Below are positions 18,300 through 27,583 of a DNA stretch of 64,000 nt, piece after piece. The DNA is taken from NCBI GenBank assembly GCA_900119285.1, contig FPIT01000013.1, positions 1 to 64,000 of the forward strand, in the 5' to 3' direction. Position numbers and translations under genes: made by a program. The notes under the pieces were generated by a model, which saw nothing but the letters and a program-made list of their open reading frames with translations, ran no database searches and was not told the origin of the DNA. The first letter of the stretch is position 1, and the number at the start of each line of letters is the position of its first letter. The DNA is from Prevotellaceae bacterium HUN156 (lineage in GTDB: Bacteria; Bacteroidota; Bacteroidia; Bacteroidales; Bacteroidaceae).

Positions 18300-19394
18300 T
18301 TATTTTTTATAGTTCTTATTATAAAATTGTTTCTTCACTACTTTTCCGGGGAATACCTTTTTGCGAATCTGAATCTGTAACTCGGTATCCAGCTTAGCAT
18401 ACTGAGCATCTACCAATGCAATGCAGACGCTTTTATCTACAGAGATAGCATGATAACCCGTAGTTACCTCACCCACAGTTTCTCCGTCCATATTCAGTAC
18501 GGCATAACCATGACGGGGAATTGCCTTATCGTAGAGTTCGATACCTACAAGTTTCTTGGCAGGACCATCAGCTTTCTGCTTGGCAAGTGCTTCCTTACCG
18601 ATAAACTCTTCTTTATCGAGTTTAACAAAGATGCTCAAGCCCGCCATTACTGGAGTAATCTCTTCCGACAGTTCGTCACCATAGAGTGGCAAACCGACTT
18701 CGAAACGCAGAGTATCGCGACAACCTAAACCACAAGGTTTGCAACGTCCACTTGCCAGCAACTTATCCCAACACTCACGGATATAGTCGGCATTGGCATA
18801 AAGCTCAAAACCATCCTCGCCAGTATAACCAGTACGAGAAACCAATCGACCGTTTTCTAAGGTCTTAAAGGTATAGAAAGTCAGTTCTTTGCAAGCAATA
18901 CCTAACACTTCTTCCATCACAGTCTCAGCCTGTGGACCTTGGATAGCCAATTCACCATACTGTTCGCTCTGATGCTCTAATGACACATCATAGCCTTCTG
19001 CCTGTTGCTGTATCCATGCCCAGTCCTTATCAATATTAGAGGCATTGATAACGAGGAAATATCTGTCGACAGCGATCTTGTAGACCAACAAATCATCAAC
19101 TACGCCACCATGCTCATAGCACATCATGCCATAGAGAATCTGTCCATTGGCAGCCTTTGTCACATCGTTAGTGAAGATATGGTTTACATATCGTTCGGCA
19201 TCTTTGCCACTGATAAGTACCTCACCCATATGACTTACGTCGAATACGCCACAGGCCTGTCGTACAGCCTGATGCTCATCCACGATATTGGTATACTGAA
19301 TAGGCATATCAAAGCCTCCGAATGGTGAAATGAGGGCACCCAGTGCCACGTGTTTGTCGTAAAGACAAGTTCGTTTGTTGTTTTCGGGTTCCAT
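18300..19394 (-). CDS. gcvT: Aminomethyltransferase (glycine cleavage T protein)
   Basis: GcvT releases ammonia from the aminomethyl group on GcvH and forms methylenetetrahydrofolate. The 364-residue protein shows GGFDMPIQYTNIVDEHQAVR, FDVSHMGEV, the folate-domain piece SRTGYTGEDGFELY, and RFEVGLPLYGDEL. It follows lplA by 12 bases. No glycine-riboswitch-like structure could fit in the short leader upstream of the operon. Confidence 0.95.
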   Translation of the reverse strand: MEPENNKRTCLYDKHVALGALISPFGGFDMPIQYTNIVDEHQAVRQACGVFDVSHMGEVLISGKDAERYVNHIFTNDVTKAANGQILYGMMCYEHGGVVDDLLVYKIAVDRYFLVINASNIDKDWAWIQQQAEGYDVSLEHQSEQYGELAIQGPQAETVMEEVLGIACKELTFYTFKTLENGRLVSRTGYTGEDGFELYANADYIRECWDKLLASGRCKPCGLGCRDTLRFEVGLPLYGDELSEEITPVMAGLSIFVKLDKEEFIGKEALAKQKADGPAKKLVGIELYDKAIPRHGYAVLNMDGETVGEVTTGYHAISVDKSVCIALVDAQYAKLDTELQIQIRKKVFPGKVVKKQFYNKNYKK

Positions 19395-19406
19395 TGTTTT
19401 TGTAGA

Positions 19407-20117
19407 TTATAGTAAATGAATAAATTCTTGTTGTAGGTATTGTTGTTCTAGCCGTTCTATTTCGGTGACCTCCTCTGGTGTGAGAACTCGGCTGTCCTCG
19501 CAGAGTGTTTCCCGAATCAGCCGTTTCACTTCATCAAGCGATAACTTAGTATAGTCTTTCAGCAGTGTGATGCGCTGACGCACGCTCTGAATACCTTTCG
19601 ACTCCAACTTTTCTTTACTTGGCGTAATGGCTTTCAGCATGTGCTCCATATTAGTATCGTAAAGAAAAGTGCTATGAACGATATTTCTTCCAGGCAGATG
19701 ATAAGATGCTGTGCCACTAATCTTGCGGTCGCCAATCATTATATCATTATGAGTTGTTCCTGCAGCTTGTATTCCTAATTTACGGAGCACCAACAAGAGC
19801 ATATTAACAAAGGTATTAAAAGCAAAGCCTACCTGCTCATTGGCCGTAACATACGACAACATTAGATTGTCCTCATCGGCATACACGCAGCCTCCACCAC
19901 TCTTACGGCGATACATTTTAATATGATGCTGGCGACAATAGTCAACATTTACCTCCTGTTCCATCTGCTGATTACGTCCAAAAATAACGCTTGGTTCAAC
20001 CTGCCACATAAAAAAATAGTCTTTCTCATCTAAGCGACGAGCAACATACTCCTCCATCGCTAGATAGAAAGACAAATTCCTTACCCTATGGGTATCAGGC
20101 AATTCAACGTAAATCAT
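19407..20117 (-). CDS. lplA: Lipoate-protein ligase
   Basis: A 236-residue BPL/LplA-fold enzyme likely to attach lipoate to GcvH. It shows FGRNQQMEQEVN near residue 60, the RRKSGGGCVYADEDNLMLS lipoate-binding loop, and the catalytic lysine region DRKISGTASYH. It lacks the C-terminal accessory domain of E. coli LplA, so it may depend on a partner or use preformed lipoyl-AMP; that is an inference from length. The start at MIYVELPDT is preferred over an upstream one that would overlap the promoter. It is the first gene of the glycine cleavage operon. Confidence 0.88.
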   Translation of the reverse strand: MIYVELPDTHRVRNLSFYLAMEEYVARRLDEKDYFFMWQVEPSVIFGRNQQMEQEVNVDYCRQHHIKMYRRKSGGGCVYADEDNLMLSYVTANEQVGFAFNTFVNMLLLVLRKLGIQAAGTTHNDIMIGDRKISGTASYHLPGRNIVHSTFLYDTNMEHMLKAITPSKEKLESKGIQSVRQRITLLKDYTKLSLDEVKRLIRETLCEDSRVLTPEEVTEIERLEQQYLQQEFIHLL

Positions 20118-20153
20118 ATGAAATCCTGGTTGTGAACCTTTTCTATTTTTCTG

Positions 20154-20185
20154 CAAATATATGAAGATTTTATGTAATGAGCAAG
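20154..20185 (-). promoter_or_regulatory. Promoter of the glycine cleavage operon
   Basis: Minus strand TATATTTG (20154-20161) with CTTG (20182-20185) at a 20-bp spacer; one base off consensus at -33. It is back to back with the dxs promoter and leaves a leader of about 35 bases. Confidence 0.5.
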
Positions 20186-20200
20186 AATTTTTGATTTTAT

Positions 20201-20231
20201 TTTGCAGTTTGGCCGATTTACACTATCTTTG
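20201..20231 (+). promoter_or_regulatory. Promoter of dxs-trkA-trkH
   Basis: TTTG (20201-20204), a 19-bp spacer and TATCTTTG (20224-20231), a full match to the Bacteroidetes consensus, about 40 bases before the dxs start. Confidence 0.75.
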
Positions 20232-20274
20232 CATTTGAAATCAAGAAGCAATACAGATTTTGGAAACATCGAAT

Positions 20275-22149
20275 ATGGGGCTGTTAAGCCAAATACAATA
20301 TCCTACCGACCTAAGAAAACTGAGCGTAGATCAGTTGCCAGAGGTATGCCAAGAACTTCGCGAAGACATCGTGAAGGAACTCTCGGTCAATCCTGGTCAC
20401 CTGGCATCCAGCTTGGGTGTAGCAGAGATTACGGTAGCTTTACACTATGTTTATGAGACACCTGAGGACCGCATCGTTTGGGATGTGGGACATCAGGCAT
20501 ATGGTCACAAGATTCTGACAGGACGACGCGAGCAGTTTTGTACCAATCGCAAATTAGGCGGTATCCGTCCTTTCCCATCTCCATTAGAAAGTGAATACGA
20601 CACCTTTGCCTGCGGACATGCATCGAACAGCATCTCTGCAGCATTAGGTATGGCGGTTGCTGCAAAATTAGAAGGTAAGGACCGTCATGTTGTAGCAGTC
20701 ATTGGCGATGGTGCATTAAGTGGCGGTCTTGCTTTTGAAGGACTGAACAACGTTTCATCGAGTCCCAACGACCTGTTGATTATCCTGAACGACAACGACA
20801 TGTCGATAGACCGCAGTGTGGGTGGCATGCAGAAGTATCTGCTGGGACTGAACACCAACAAGACCTATAATGCCATCAAGTTCCGAACCACACAGTGGTT
20901 GCGAAGCAAGGGACTGATGAATGACGACCGCAAGAATGGCATCCAACGCCTGTCAAACGCCATCAAGAGTGCCATTGCCCACCAGCAGAATATCTTTGAC
21001 GGTATGAACATTCGTTACTTCGGTCCATTTGACGGACACGATGTAAAGGAGTTGGTGCGCATACTCAGTGCCATCAAAGATATGAAAGGTCCAAAGTTGT
21101 TGCATCTGCATACTCAGAAAGGACACGGCTATGCGCCAGCAGAAAAGGACGTAACGACATGGCATGCACCAGGTAAGTTCAATCCCGACACTGGCGAACG
21201 TATCATTGACAATGACCCTACAAAGCCACAGAAATATCAGGATGTTTTCGGACATACGCTACTTGAACTGGCAAAGCAGAATCCAAAGATTGTGGGCGTT
21301 ACACCCGCTATGCCCAGCGGATGTTCTATGAATATTATGATGAAGGAAATGCCAGAGCGCACCTTCGACGTAGGAATTGCCGAAGGACATGCAGTGACTT
21401 TCTCTGGCGGTATGGCCAAAGATGGGCTACTTCCCTTCTGCAATATCTATAGTGCTTTTGCTCAGCGAGCTTTCGACAATATCATCCATGACGTAGCACT
21501 ATTAAATCTGAACGTGGTATTCTGTTTCGATAGAGCAGGATTAGTGGGAGAAGACGGTCCGACGCATCATGGTGCCTTTGACTTAGCCGCACTGAGACCT
21601 ATACCCAACCTTACTATATGTTCTCCTATGGACGAACACGAATTGCGCCGACTAATGTATACAGCACAATTGCCCGACAAGGGACCATTTGTTATCCGTT
21701 ATCCACGAGGCGGTGGTGAACTGCAAGACTGGCGTTGTCCATTGGAGGAAGTCAAAGTTGGTACTGGTCGCAAACTAAAGGACGGTACAGACATAGCTGT
21801 ATTAAGCATTGGTCCGATAGGCAACAACGTAACGAGGGCTATTGCCGAACTCGACAACAACGCAGGTGTTGCTCATTACGACATACGATTCTTGAAGCCA
21901 TTAGACGAAGAGATGCTTCATGAGATTGGTAAGAAGTTCAAGCGCATCATTACCGTAGAAAACGGTGTGCGCAATGGCGGAATGGGCTCAGCCGTTATGG
22001 AATGGATGAGCGATCATGGCTACCAGCCACATATTAAGCGACTCGGTATTCCCGATAAGTTCATAGAACACGGTAAGGTATCTGAGTTGCAAGCTATTGT
22101 AGGCATTGACAAAGCAAGCATCAAGAAAGTCATACAAGAAATGTTATGA
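20275..22149 (+). CDS. dxs: 1-deoxy-D-xylulose-5-phosphate synthase
   Basis: Dxs joins pyruvate and glyceraldehyde 3-phosphate, the first step of the MEP isoprenoid pathway, and also feeds thiamine and pyridoxal synthesis. The 624-residue protein has [24 protein letters not shown] entry residues, [16 protein letters not shown], the thiamine-pyrophosphate motif IGDGALSGG with NDNDMS, and the transketolase pyrimidine-domain segment [20 protein letters not shown] at 20275 is chosen; a TTG five codons upstream in frame is possible. trkA overlaps its stop by four bases. Confidence 0.95.
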   Translation: MGLLSQIQYPTDLRKLSVDQLPEVCQELREDIVKELSVNPGHLASSLGVAEITVALHYVYETPEDRIVWDVGHQAYGHKILTGRREQFCTNRKLGGIRPFPSPLESEYDTFACGHASNSISAALGMAVAAKLEGKDRHVVAVIGDGALSGGLAFEGLNNVSSSPNDLLIILNDNDMSIDRSVGGMQKYLLGLNTNKTYNAIKFRTTQWLRSKGLMNDDRKNGIQRLSNAIKSAIAHQQNIFDGMNIRYFGPFDGHDVKELVRILSAIKDMKGPKLLHLHTQKGHGYAPAEKDVTTWHAPGKFNPDTGERIIDNDPTKPQKYQDVFGHTLLELAKQNPKIVGVTPAMPSGCSMNIMMKEMPERTFDVGIAEGHAVTFSGGMAKDGLLPFCNIYSAFAQRAFDNIIHDVALLNLNVVFCFDRAGLVGEDGPTHHGAFDLAALRPIPNLTICSPMDEHELRRLMYTAQLPDKGPFVIRYPRGGGELQDWRCPLEEVKVGTGRKLKDGTDIAVLSIGPIGNNVTRAIAELDNNAGVAHYDIRFLKPLDEEMLHEIGKKFKRIITVENGVRNGGMGSAVMEWMSDHGYQPHIKRLGIPDKFIEHGKVSELQAIVGIDKASIKKVIQEML

Positions 22150-23504
22150 AAATCATTATTGGTGGGGCAGGCGCCGTAGGTACACACCTGTCAAAGCTGC
22201 TATCTAAAGATCATCAAGACTGCGTACTCATTGATGAGCACACAGAGAGACTCGCTGGACTGGAAGGTAAATATGATATTATGACCCTTCACGGTTCACC
22301 GTCAAGCATCCAGACGCTGAAAGAAGCAGGCGTAGACCATGCCGACCTCTTCGTTGGTGTTACACCTGATGAGAGCGTTAACATGAATGCCTGTATGATT
22401 GCTCATGCTATGGGAGCTAAAAAGACAGTAGCCCGCATCGACAATTTTGAATATCTTGCGCCCAATCTCAAACCATTCTTCGACAAGATGGGACTTAACT
22501 CACTCATCTATCCTGAAGTATTGGCTGCAATAGATATCACTAATGGACTAAAGATGTCGTGGGTTCGCCAGCGTTGGGATGTTCATGGTGGAGCCCTCGT
22601 CATGTTAGGCATTAAGCTGCGCGAGACTTGCGAGATTCTTAATCAGCCCTTGCGCAACCTTTGTGGTCCTGACGACCCCTACCATATCGTAGCTATCAAG
22701 CGAGGTGATGAAACACTGATACCTGGTGGTAATGATGAGTTGCGCGTCAATGACATCGCCTACTTCATGACCACACGTGAATATATCCCTTATATCCGCA
22801 AGATTTCCGGAAAGGAGCACTATGCCGACGTCAAGAACGTTATCATTATGGGTGGCAGTAAGACTGCTGTACGCGTTGCGCTGACTGCTCCAGACTATAT
22901 GAATATTAAGATTATCGAGATGAGCGAGCAACGCTGCGAACGTTTGAACGAATTGCTCAACGAAGTAGATACTATGATTATTCATGGTGACGGTCGCGAC
23001 CTCGGTATCTTACAGGATGAAGGCATTCAAAATACTCAAGCTTTCGTAGCCCTCACCGACAATGCTGAGACCAACATCCTTGCTTGTCTGACAGCCAAGC
23101 GATTGGGCGTTCGAAAGACAATCGCGATGGTAGAGAATCTGGACTACGTAGAGATGGCTGAGAGTCTGGATATCGGTACTATCATCAATAAGAAGACACT
23201 GGCTGCAGGCCATATCTACCAGATGATGCTCGACGCTGATGTTACCAATGTGCGCTCACTAATGATGGTTGACTCTGATGTCGCTGAATTTGTGGCTGCA
23301 GAAGGTTCTAAAGTAACAAAGAAACCCGTTAAGGACTTAGGACTTCCTTTTGGTGTCACCATTGGTGGACTGGTACGCAAGGATCAGGGTATTCTTGTGA
23401 ATGGTAATACACAGATAGAGGCAGGTGACTCTGTAATGGTATTCTGCCACGAACAGAACTTGAAGAAAGTAGAGAAATATTTTAAGGCCAACGCGCTATG
23501 GTAA
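22146..23504 (+). CDS. trkA: Trk potassium uptake regulator TrkA
   Basis: A cytoplasmic gating subunit of the Trk potassium transporter, 452 residues made of two RCK units. The first begins [18 protein letters not shown] (NAD-binding Rossmann fold). The second begins near residue 235 with [17 protein letters not shown]. TrkA-C domains follow each (around 145-215 and 365-445). It starts on the dxs stop codon (ATGA) and overlaps trkH by seven bases, so it is tightly coupled to the channel gene. Confidence 0.95.
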   Translation: MKIIIGGAGAVGTHLSKLLSKDHQDCVLIDEHTERLAGLEGKYDIMTLHGSPSSIQTLKEAGVDHADLFVGVTPDESVNMNACMIAHAMGAKKTVARIDNFEYLAPNLKPFFDKMGLNSLIYPEVLAAIDITNGLKMSWVRQRWDVHGGALVMLGIKLRETCEILNQPLRNLCGPDDPYHIVAIKRGDETLIPGGNDELRVNDIAYFMTTREYIPYIRKISGKEHYADVKNVIIMGGSKTAVRVALTAPDYMNIKIIEMSEQRCERLNELLNEVDTMIIHGDGRDLGILQDEGIQNTQAFVALTDNAETNILACLTAKRLGVRKTIAMVENLDYVEMAESLDIGTIINKKTLAAGHIYQMMLDADVTNVRSLMMVDSDVAEFVAAEGSKVTKKPVKDLGLPFGVTIGGLVRKDQGILVNGNTQIEAGDSVMVFCHEQNLKKVEKYFKANALW

Positions 23505-24958
23505 ATCTAAGACTGATATACAAGATTATCGGTTCACTGCTGTTTCTGTTGGGCACACTACTGCTCATCTGTTCAGGTATCTCCCTTTATTATAAAGAAG
23601 ACGACTTGATTGCCTTCTTGATTTCAGCTATATTTACCATTTGTGGCGGTTTTATTCTTAAATACTTTGGCAACGACGCCAACAACAACTTAAGCCGTCG
23701 CGACTCTTATCTGCTAGTCACTACCACATGGATTGTCTTCAGTCTGTTTGGTATGCTGCCCTTTATCATTAGTGGCTACATACCTAATATTACCGATGCT
23801 TTCTTTGAAACCATGTCTGGTTTCTCTACTACGGGAGCAACCATCCTTGATGATGTTGAATGGTTACCTCATGCTACACTCTATTGGCGCACACAAACAC
23901 AATGGATTGGCGGTTTGGGAATTGTATTCTTCACAATAGCCATTCTTCCGTCTATGGTAGGCAATGGTAGCGTGAAGGTCTTTGCTGCTGAAGCGACAGG
24001 ACCGTTACGTTCAAAGATGCATCCACGACTATCAACAATGGCCAAGTGGATTTGGAGTATCTATCTGGCACTTACCATCGCTTGTATCCTTGCTTATTAT
24101 GTAGCAGGTATGGGAGTGTTTGACAGTATCAACTATGCCATGACAACGACTGCGACGGGTGGATTCTCTACGCACAATGACTCTACGGCATTCTTCCACT
24201 CTGCCAGCATTGAGTATATCTCTGTTATCTTCCAGTTCTTGGCAGGTATCAACTTCATGATGCTTTATATCAGCATTTTCAAGTTAAAGCCCAGTGCATT
24301 GTTCAAGAGTTCAGAGTTTAAGTTATATATCACGATTATCAGTGTTGCAACGGTATGGATTGGCTATCTGCTAATGACGCGCAATGGTTATGGATTGGAG
24401 AGAGCGTTCCGTTCAGCACTATTCCAAGTTGTATCATTCATCACGACAACAGGATTGTTTAATGACGATGCTGCTCGCTGGCCACATATCACATGGGTTA
24501 TCTTAGGATGTCTGATGTTCGTTGGAGCTTGTTCTGGGTCTACCACGGGTGGTTTCAAGTGTGTCCGTGCTGTGATGGTGATGAAGGTATTGCGCAATGA
24601 ATTCCACAAGCTACTCCATCCTAATGCAGTATTACCAGTAAAGATTAACGGAACACCTGTTCCTCGCTCCCAGCTCAGCACGCTTTTAGCTTTCTTTGCC
24701 ATCTTTACTCTTATGGTAACGCTAACTGCTACACTGATGATTGCCGCAGGCATAGACAATACCAACGCCATTACGATTTCACTTAGTTGTATCAGTAATG
24801 TAGGTCCAACACTTGGAACACAGATTGGTCCTGTGATGTCATGGGGCGAACTCCCCGACTACGTCAAGTGGCTTTGTTCGTTCCTTATGCTTGTTGGACG
24901 TTTAGAGATTATGTCCGTCTTGGTCTTGTTTACCCGTGCTTTCTGGAAGGACAATTGA
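23498..24958 (+). CDS. trkH: Trk/Ktr-type potassium channel subunit TrkH
   Basis: The membrane subunit of the potassium transporter, 486 residues with four membrane-pore-membrane repeats. The four selectivity loops can be read in order: GFSTTGATIL, TATGGFSTHND, FITTTGLFND and SNVGPTLGTQIG. With TrkA it forms the complete uptake system. The last 57 bases of the gene overlap the convergent DUF4435 gene on the other strand; the overlapped TrkH tail (LEIMSVLVLFTRAFWKDN) is conserved in the family, so the overlap is genuine on this side. Confidence 0.95.
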   Translation: MVNLRLIYKIIGSLLFLLGTLLLICSGISLYYKEDDLIAFLISAIFTICGGFILKYFGNDANNNLSRRDSYLLVTTTWIVFSLFGMLPFIISGYIPNITDAFFETMSGFSTTGATILDDVEWLPHATLYWRTQTQWIGGLGIVFFTIAILPSMVGNGSVKVFAAEATGPLRSKMHPRLSTMAKWIWSIYLALTIACILAYYVAGMGVFDSINYAMTTTATGGFSTHNDSTAFFHSASIEYISVIFQFLAGINFMMLYISIFKLKPSALFKSSEFKLYITIISVATVWIGYLLMTRNGYGLERAFRSALFQVVSFITTTGLFNDDAARWPHITWVILGCLMFVGACSGSTTGGFKCVRAVMVMKVLRNEFHKLLHPNAVLPVKINGTPVPRSQLSTLLAFFAIFTLMVTLTATLMIAAGIDNTNAITISLSCISNVGPTLGTQIGPVMSWGELPDYVKWLCSFLMLVGRLEIMSVLVLFTRAFWKDN

Positions 24959-25993
24959 TGCCAAGAAGTTCTCCACATCTTGTTGTATCAGGCGGAACTG
25001 CTCTGACTGGATATATCCTGTATTCTTTCTAAGCATCTGACGGATATCCTGTAGCGAATGCTCATAACAGGACATCTCGTTCTTGCGTTGCACATGATGG
25101 CGGGCGGTACGCATAATCTCGTCCTGACGTTCCATACGCAGTCGATTGCACACCTTACTTAATATAGGTACTACCACAGCATCAAACAGATGATGGCCTT
25201 GTATATATAAATAGGTAGTCTGAGGTGTAACGCCTAAATCCTTTATCTCGTTCTTCAGGCTAATGTAGCTCTCCTTATTATTAGGATGCTCTGCCTGCAA
25301 CTGTTTCACCTTACGTGCCACCTTAGAGCGCAGATGTTCGATACTAAATTGCGGTTCGGATACATTGATATTACCAGGATCTACAATACGAGAGAAATCT
25401 GATAGTGTAAACCTATTATAATGTCCCGTTCGGTAAGCCCACACACTCCATACGAACAAGGGGAATACTGCTTCACTATATTGTCGGAGGTAATCTTCAA
25501 AATCAAAGATGCGATGATCGTTCAAAGTGACGCTGACACACACATCATGTAATGATGGTGCATAGCACTGCAGGTTCTCTATGGCATAGGCATAGGTATG
25601 AAACACATACGGACTCTCCAACACCTTCTTCGACTGAGCCGTTATGCCTTGCAACAAATAATCGTAGTCGGCATCCACACAGGCAATCATAGCCTCACCA
25701 TAGTTCTCCAAAGGAAAAGAAGTTCTCAACAGCTCAACCTTATCATTTCTGCTGGCAGCGTCAGGAGTTGACAATACTGCCTTTTTTCCTCTCTCCAATT
25801 TCTTATGAGAAGGGAGCATTACCTCAAAATAGCGTTGTTCGTTCTCAAAGCGAGAGAGCACCGTACGCCAGAAATAGATATCATCGTAGCTTTCCACATA
25901 AGCTACGATTCTGCGCCGTGCCTTCTTGGATGTCAGTTGATTGGCAGCCTCGAAGTAACGCGAGTTCAGATAATCTCTCAGGCGTCTGTTCAT
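24902..25993 (-). CDS. DUF4435 protein with TOPRIM-like nuclease residues (AriB-like)
   Basis: A 363-residue DUF4435 protein. DUF4435 has a TOPRIM/OLD-like fold, and the expected acidic residues are present: Glu34 with Asp37/Asp38 in AYVESYDDIYFW, and the DxDxD cluster Asp107/109/111 in IACVDADYDYLL. In the PARIS antiphage system the DUF4435 protein AriB is the toxic effector released by the ATPase AriA. Here the gene also follows an AAA ATPase, with an ATGA overlap. The C-terminal part (about residues 170-345) is helical and charged and has no recognised motif. It ends inside the 3' end of trkH on the opposite strand. It may be a defence effector or a housekeeping nuclease. Confidence 0.75.
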   Translation of the reverse strand: MNRRLRDYLNSRYFEAANQLTSKKARRRIVAYVESYDDIYFWRTVLSRFENEQRYFEVMLPSHKKLERGKKAVLSTPDAASRNDKVELLRTSFPLENYGEAMIACVDADYDYLLQGITAQSKKVLESPYVFHTYAYAIENLQCYAPSLHDVCVSVTLNDHRIFDFEDYLRQYSEAVFPLFVWSVWAYRTGHYNRFTLSDFSRIVDPGNINVSEPQFSIEHLRSKVARKVKQLQAEHPNNKESYISLKNEIKDLGVTPQTTYLYIQGHHLFDAVVVPILSKVCNRLRMERQDEIMRTARHHVQRKNEMSCYEHSLQDIRQMLRKNTGYIQSEQFRLIQQDVENFLASIVLPESTGKQDQDGHNL

Positions 25994-26793
25994 ACCTCGA
26001 TATCTGATACTTCCGTAACCTTATCCATCCAGCCATTCATGATGACGGCAGGACTATGAGTTGTAAGAATAATCTGCACCTGCGGATTCAGCTCTACAAT
26101 CATATCTATCAGGCGTTTCTGCCATTCTATATGCAGGCTCACCTCTGGCTCATCCATAAATAAGATATAAGGCTGCTGGTCTTCCACTAATACGGTAAGC
26201 AGAATAGCCAGCATCTGTTTCTCACCGCTAGAAAGCTGATAAGGCACCAGTGTTTCACCTATCTGTGTGAATCGTATCTCATTCTCCGTGCGTACTATCT
26301 TCTTGCCAGTCTCCTCAAACAGTTCGTCCATCATATCTTGGAAGCGCGTCTTTGCCTTTGACAGCTCTTGGGCAGCATCGGCATGTCCCTGTTGCAATGC
26401 CTCAATGATACGGTTACCAATGTTCACCTGATAGTCGAGATATTTACGCTGCAAGTGATAGAGCTGAAAGTCGAGAGCAGAGGTAATGCGCGAATCCACC
26501 AGATTCATCGTTTCCATATCAAGCATCGGACTATCCAGCGAACGGATGATGTCAAATCTTACATGCGTAGCATCCTCTGGCTCTGCCGTGATGTGCACAC
26601 CTTTCAGCAGGTGGTTTAACAGGTCGCCATTGGTATTCACACTACGAAACACCTTATTAAGAATCGTAGACTTTCCTACGCCATTGATACCACTCAGGAT
26701 ATTCACGTGCGGGTCTAACGTCCACAATATATGTTTCTTACCGCTCCAAAGGGCGTCAATCTCTATCTGCTTGATATACGATGCATACTTCAT
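25990..26793 (-). CDS. AAA family (OLD/SMC-like) ATPase, partner of DUF4435
   Basis: A 267-residue ABC-type ATPase of the RecF/OLD/AAA_21 group. It shows Walker A GINGVGKST (35-43), the signature LSSGEKQML, Walker B with D-loop ILFMDEPEVSLHIEWQ, and switch histidine ILTTHSPAV. Between Walker A and the signature lies a helical insertion of about 130 residues. The DUF4435 gene starts on its stop codon, so the two are one unit, in the same order as ariA-ariB in PARIS. The start at MKYASYIKQIEID is chosen because the upstream extension would run through the likely promoter region. No helicase or protease domain is attached. Confidence 0.8.
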   Translation of the reverse strand: MKYASYIKQIEIDALWSGKKHILWTLDPHVNILSGINGVGKSTILNKVFRSVNTNGDLLNHLLKGVHITAEPEDATHVRFDIIRSLDSPMLDMETMNLVDSRITSALDFQLYHLQRKYLDYQVNIGNRIIEALQQGHADAAQELSKAKTRFQDMMDELFEETGKKIVRTENEIRFTQIGETLVPYQLSSGEKQMLAILLTVLVEDQQPYILFMDEPEVSLHIEWQKRLIDMIVELNPQVQIILTTHSPAVIMNGWMDKVTEVSDIEV

Positions 26794-26894
26794 AACTACG
26801 CTTCTTCTTAGTTCATCGTTGCAAATATACGAAATAATCTCTAACAATGTACATTTTGCAAGCGAAAGTTTCCTAAATTATTCATTCAAACAAC

Positions 26895-26930
26895 TGCCGG
26901 CTGTACCTTCTCAAGAAGATACAGCCGGCA
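26895..26930 (-). terminator. Strong hairpin downstream of the FKBP gene
   Basis: Perfect 11-bp arms TGCCGGCTGTA / TACAGCCGGCA, then one mismatch, four more pairs (CTTC/GAAG) and a four-base loop. It lies about 40 bases after the FKBP stop codon and upstream of the AAA gene. On the minus strand only a weak T-stretch follows (GTTGTTTG), so it is a probable rather than classic terminator. Confidence 0.6.
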
Positions 26931-26969
26931 TATCTGGATGTTAATCATCAATTTCTTATCAGCTTCAGA

Positions 26970-27578
26970 TTACTCTCTGTCGCCTTGTGTCTTTCGCCAG
27001 AAGTCTTCCAGACGCAAGTCGAAGATCAGAGTGCTATAGGCAGGGATGACACTACTTGTCGAACTATTGTTATAGCCCAACTGGTAGGGGATGTAAACGC
27101 GCCAGTGGTCACCACGATGCATTCGCATCAATACTGACGAGAAGCCTACAACGACTCCCTTCAGCGCAAACTTAGCTGGCGAAGCAATCACGGAATCGAA
27201 AGTACCCGTATAGCTCTTGTCGAAGACATAGCCCAGAGGATAATTCAAAGAAGGCAACAGGCGACCTTCATAGTGTACCTCTACAGAGTCAGAGAGCAGA
27301 GGCGATGTCTTGCCGTCTCCTTCCTCCAACTTCTCAGCTACTACATAGTCGCAATAGTCCAGCGCATAACCAGTATTTGGTTTTGTATATGCTGGAATCA
27401 GGCTCCAAGACTTATCTCCAGCCACTACCCTTTCCTGCGTATCTTCAACCAGATTGCTGAAGTACTGGTCGTTGGTAGCCTGCCAGTTGACAAACTCCTC
27501 AACGGTATCGTCTTCTTCCTTGCAAGCCACAAGGCTCAACAATGCCAGTCCGCACCAGATGAAATTTCTGATTTTCAT
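26970..27578 (-). CDS. FKBP-type peptidyl-prolyl isomerase lipoprotein
   Basis: A 202-residue lipoprotein (lipobox LLSLVAC, Cys19), so it is anchored to a membrane facing the periplasm or the surface. Residues about 100-198 form an FKBP domain: VEVHYEGRLL, FDKSYTGTFDS, VVGFSSVLMRMHRGDHWRVY and IPAYSTLIFDLRL, in which the usual folding-helper active-site residues are mostly kept. It probably speeds proline isomerisation in exported proteins. It begins five bases after glyS and is likely cotranscribed with it. Confidence 0.9.
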   Translation of the reverse strand: MKIRNFIWCGLALLSLVACKEEDDTVEEFVNWQATNDQYFSNLVEDTQERVVAGDKSWSLIPAYTKPNTGYALDYCDYVVAEKLEEGDGKTSPLLSDSVEVHYEGRLLPSLNYPLGYVFDKSYTGTFDSVIASPAKFALKGVVVGFSSVLMRMHRGDHWRVYIPYQLGYNNSSTSSVIPAYSTLIFDLRLEDFWRKTQGDRE

Positions 27579-27583
27579 GATTA

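Noticed and set aside
20118..20260. Glycine riboswitch upstream of the gcv operon
   Set aside because: The leader from the inferred promoter is only about 35 bases, too short, and no tandem aptamer-like structure is seen.
24902..26793. Firm naming of the ATPase/DUF4435 pair as PARIS ariA-ariB
   Set aside because: Architecture and key residues fit, but the protein lengths differ and no similarity search could be run, so gene symbols were left blank.
26895..26930. The strong hairpin taken as another REP element
   Set aside because: It has no GTGG/GTAG head, lies right after the FKBP gene and fits a terminator better.
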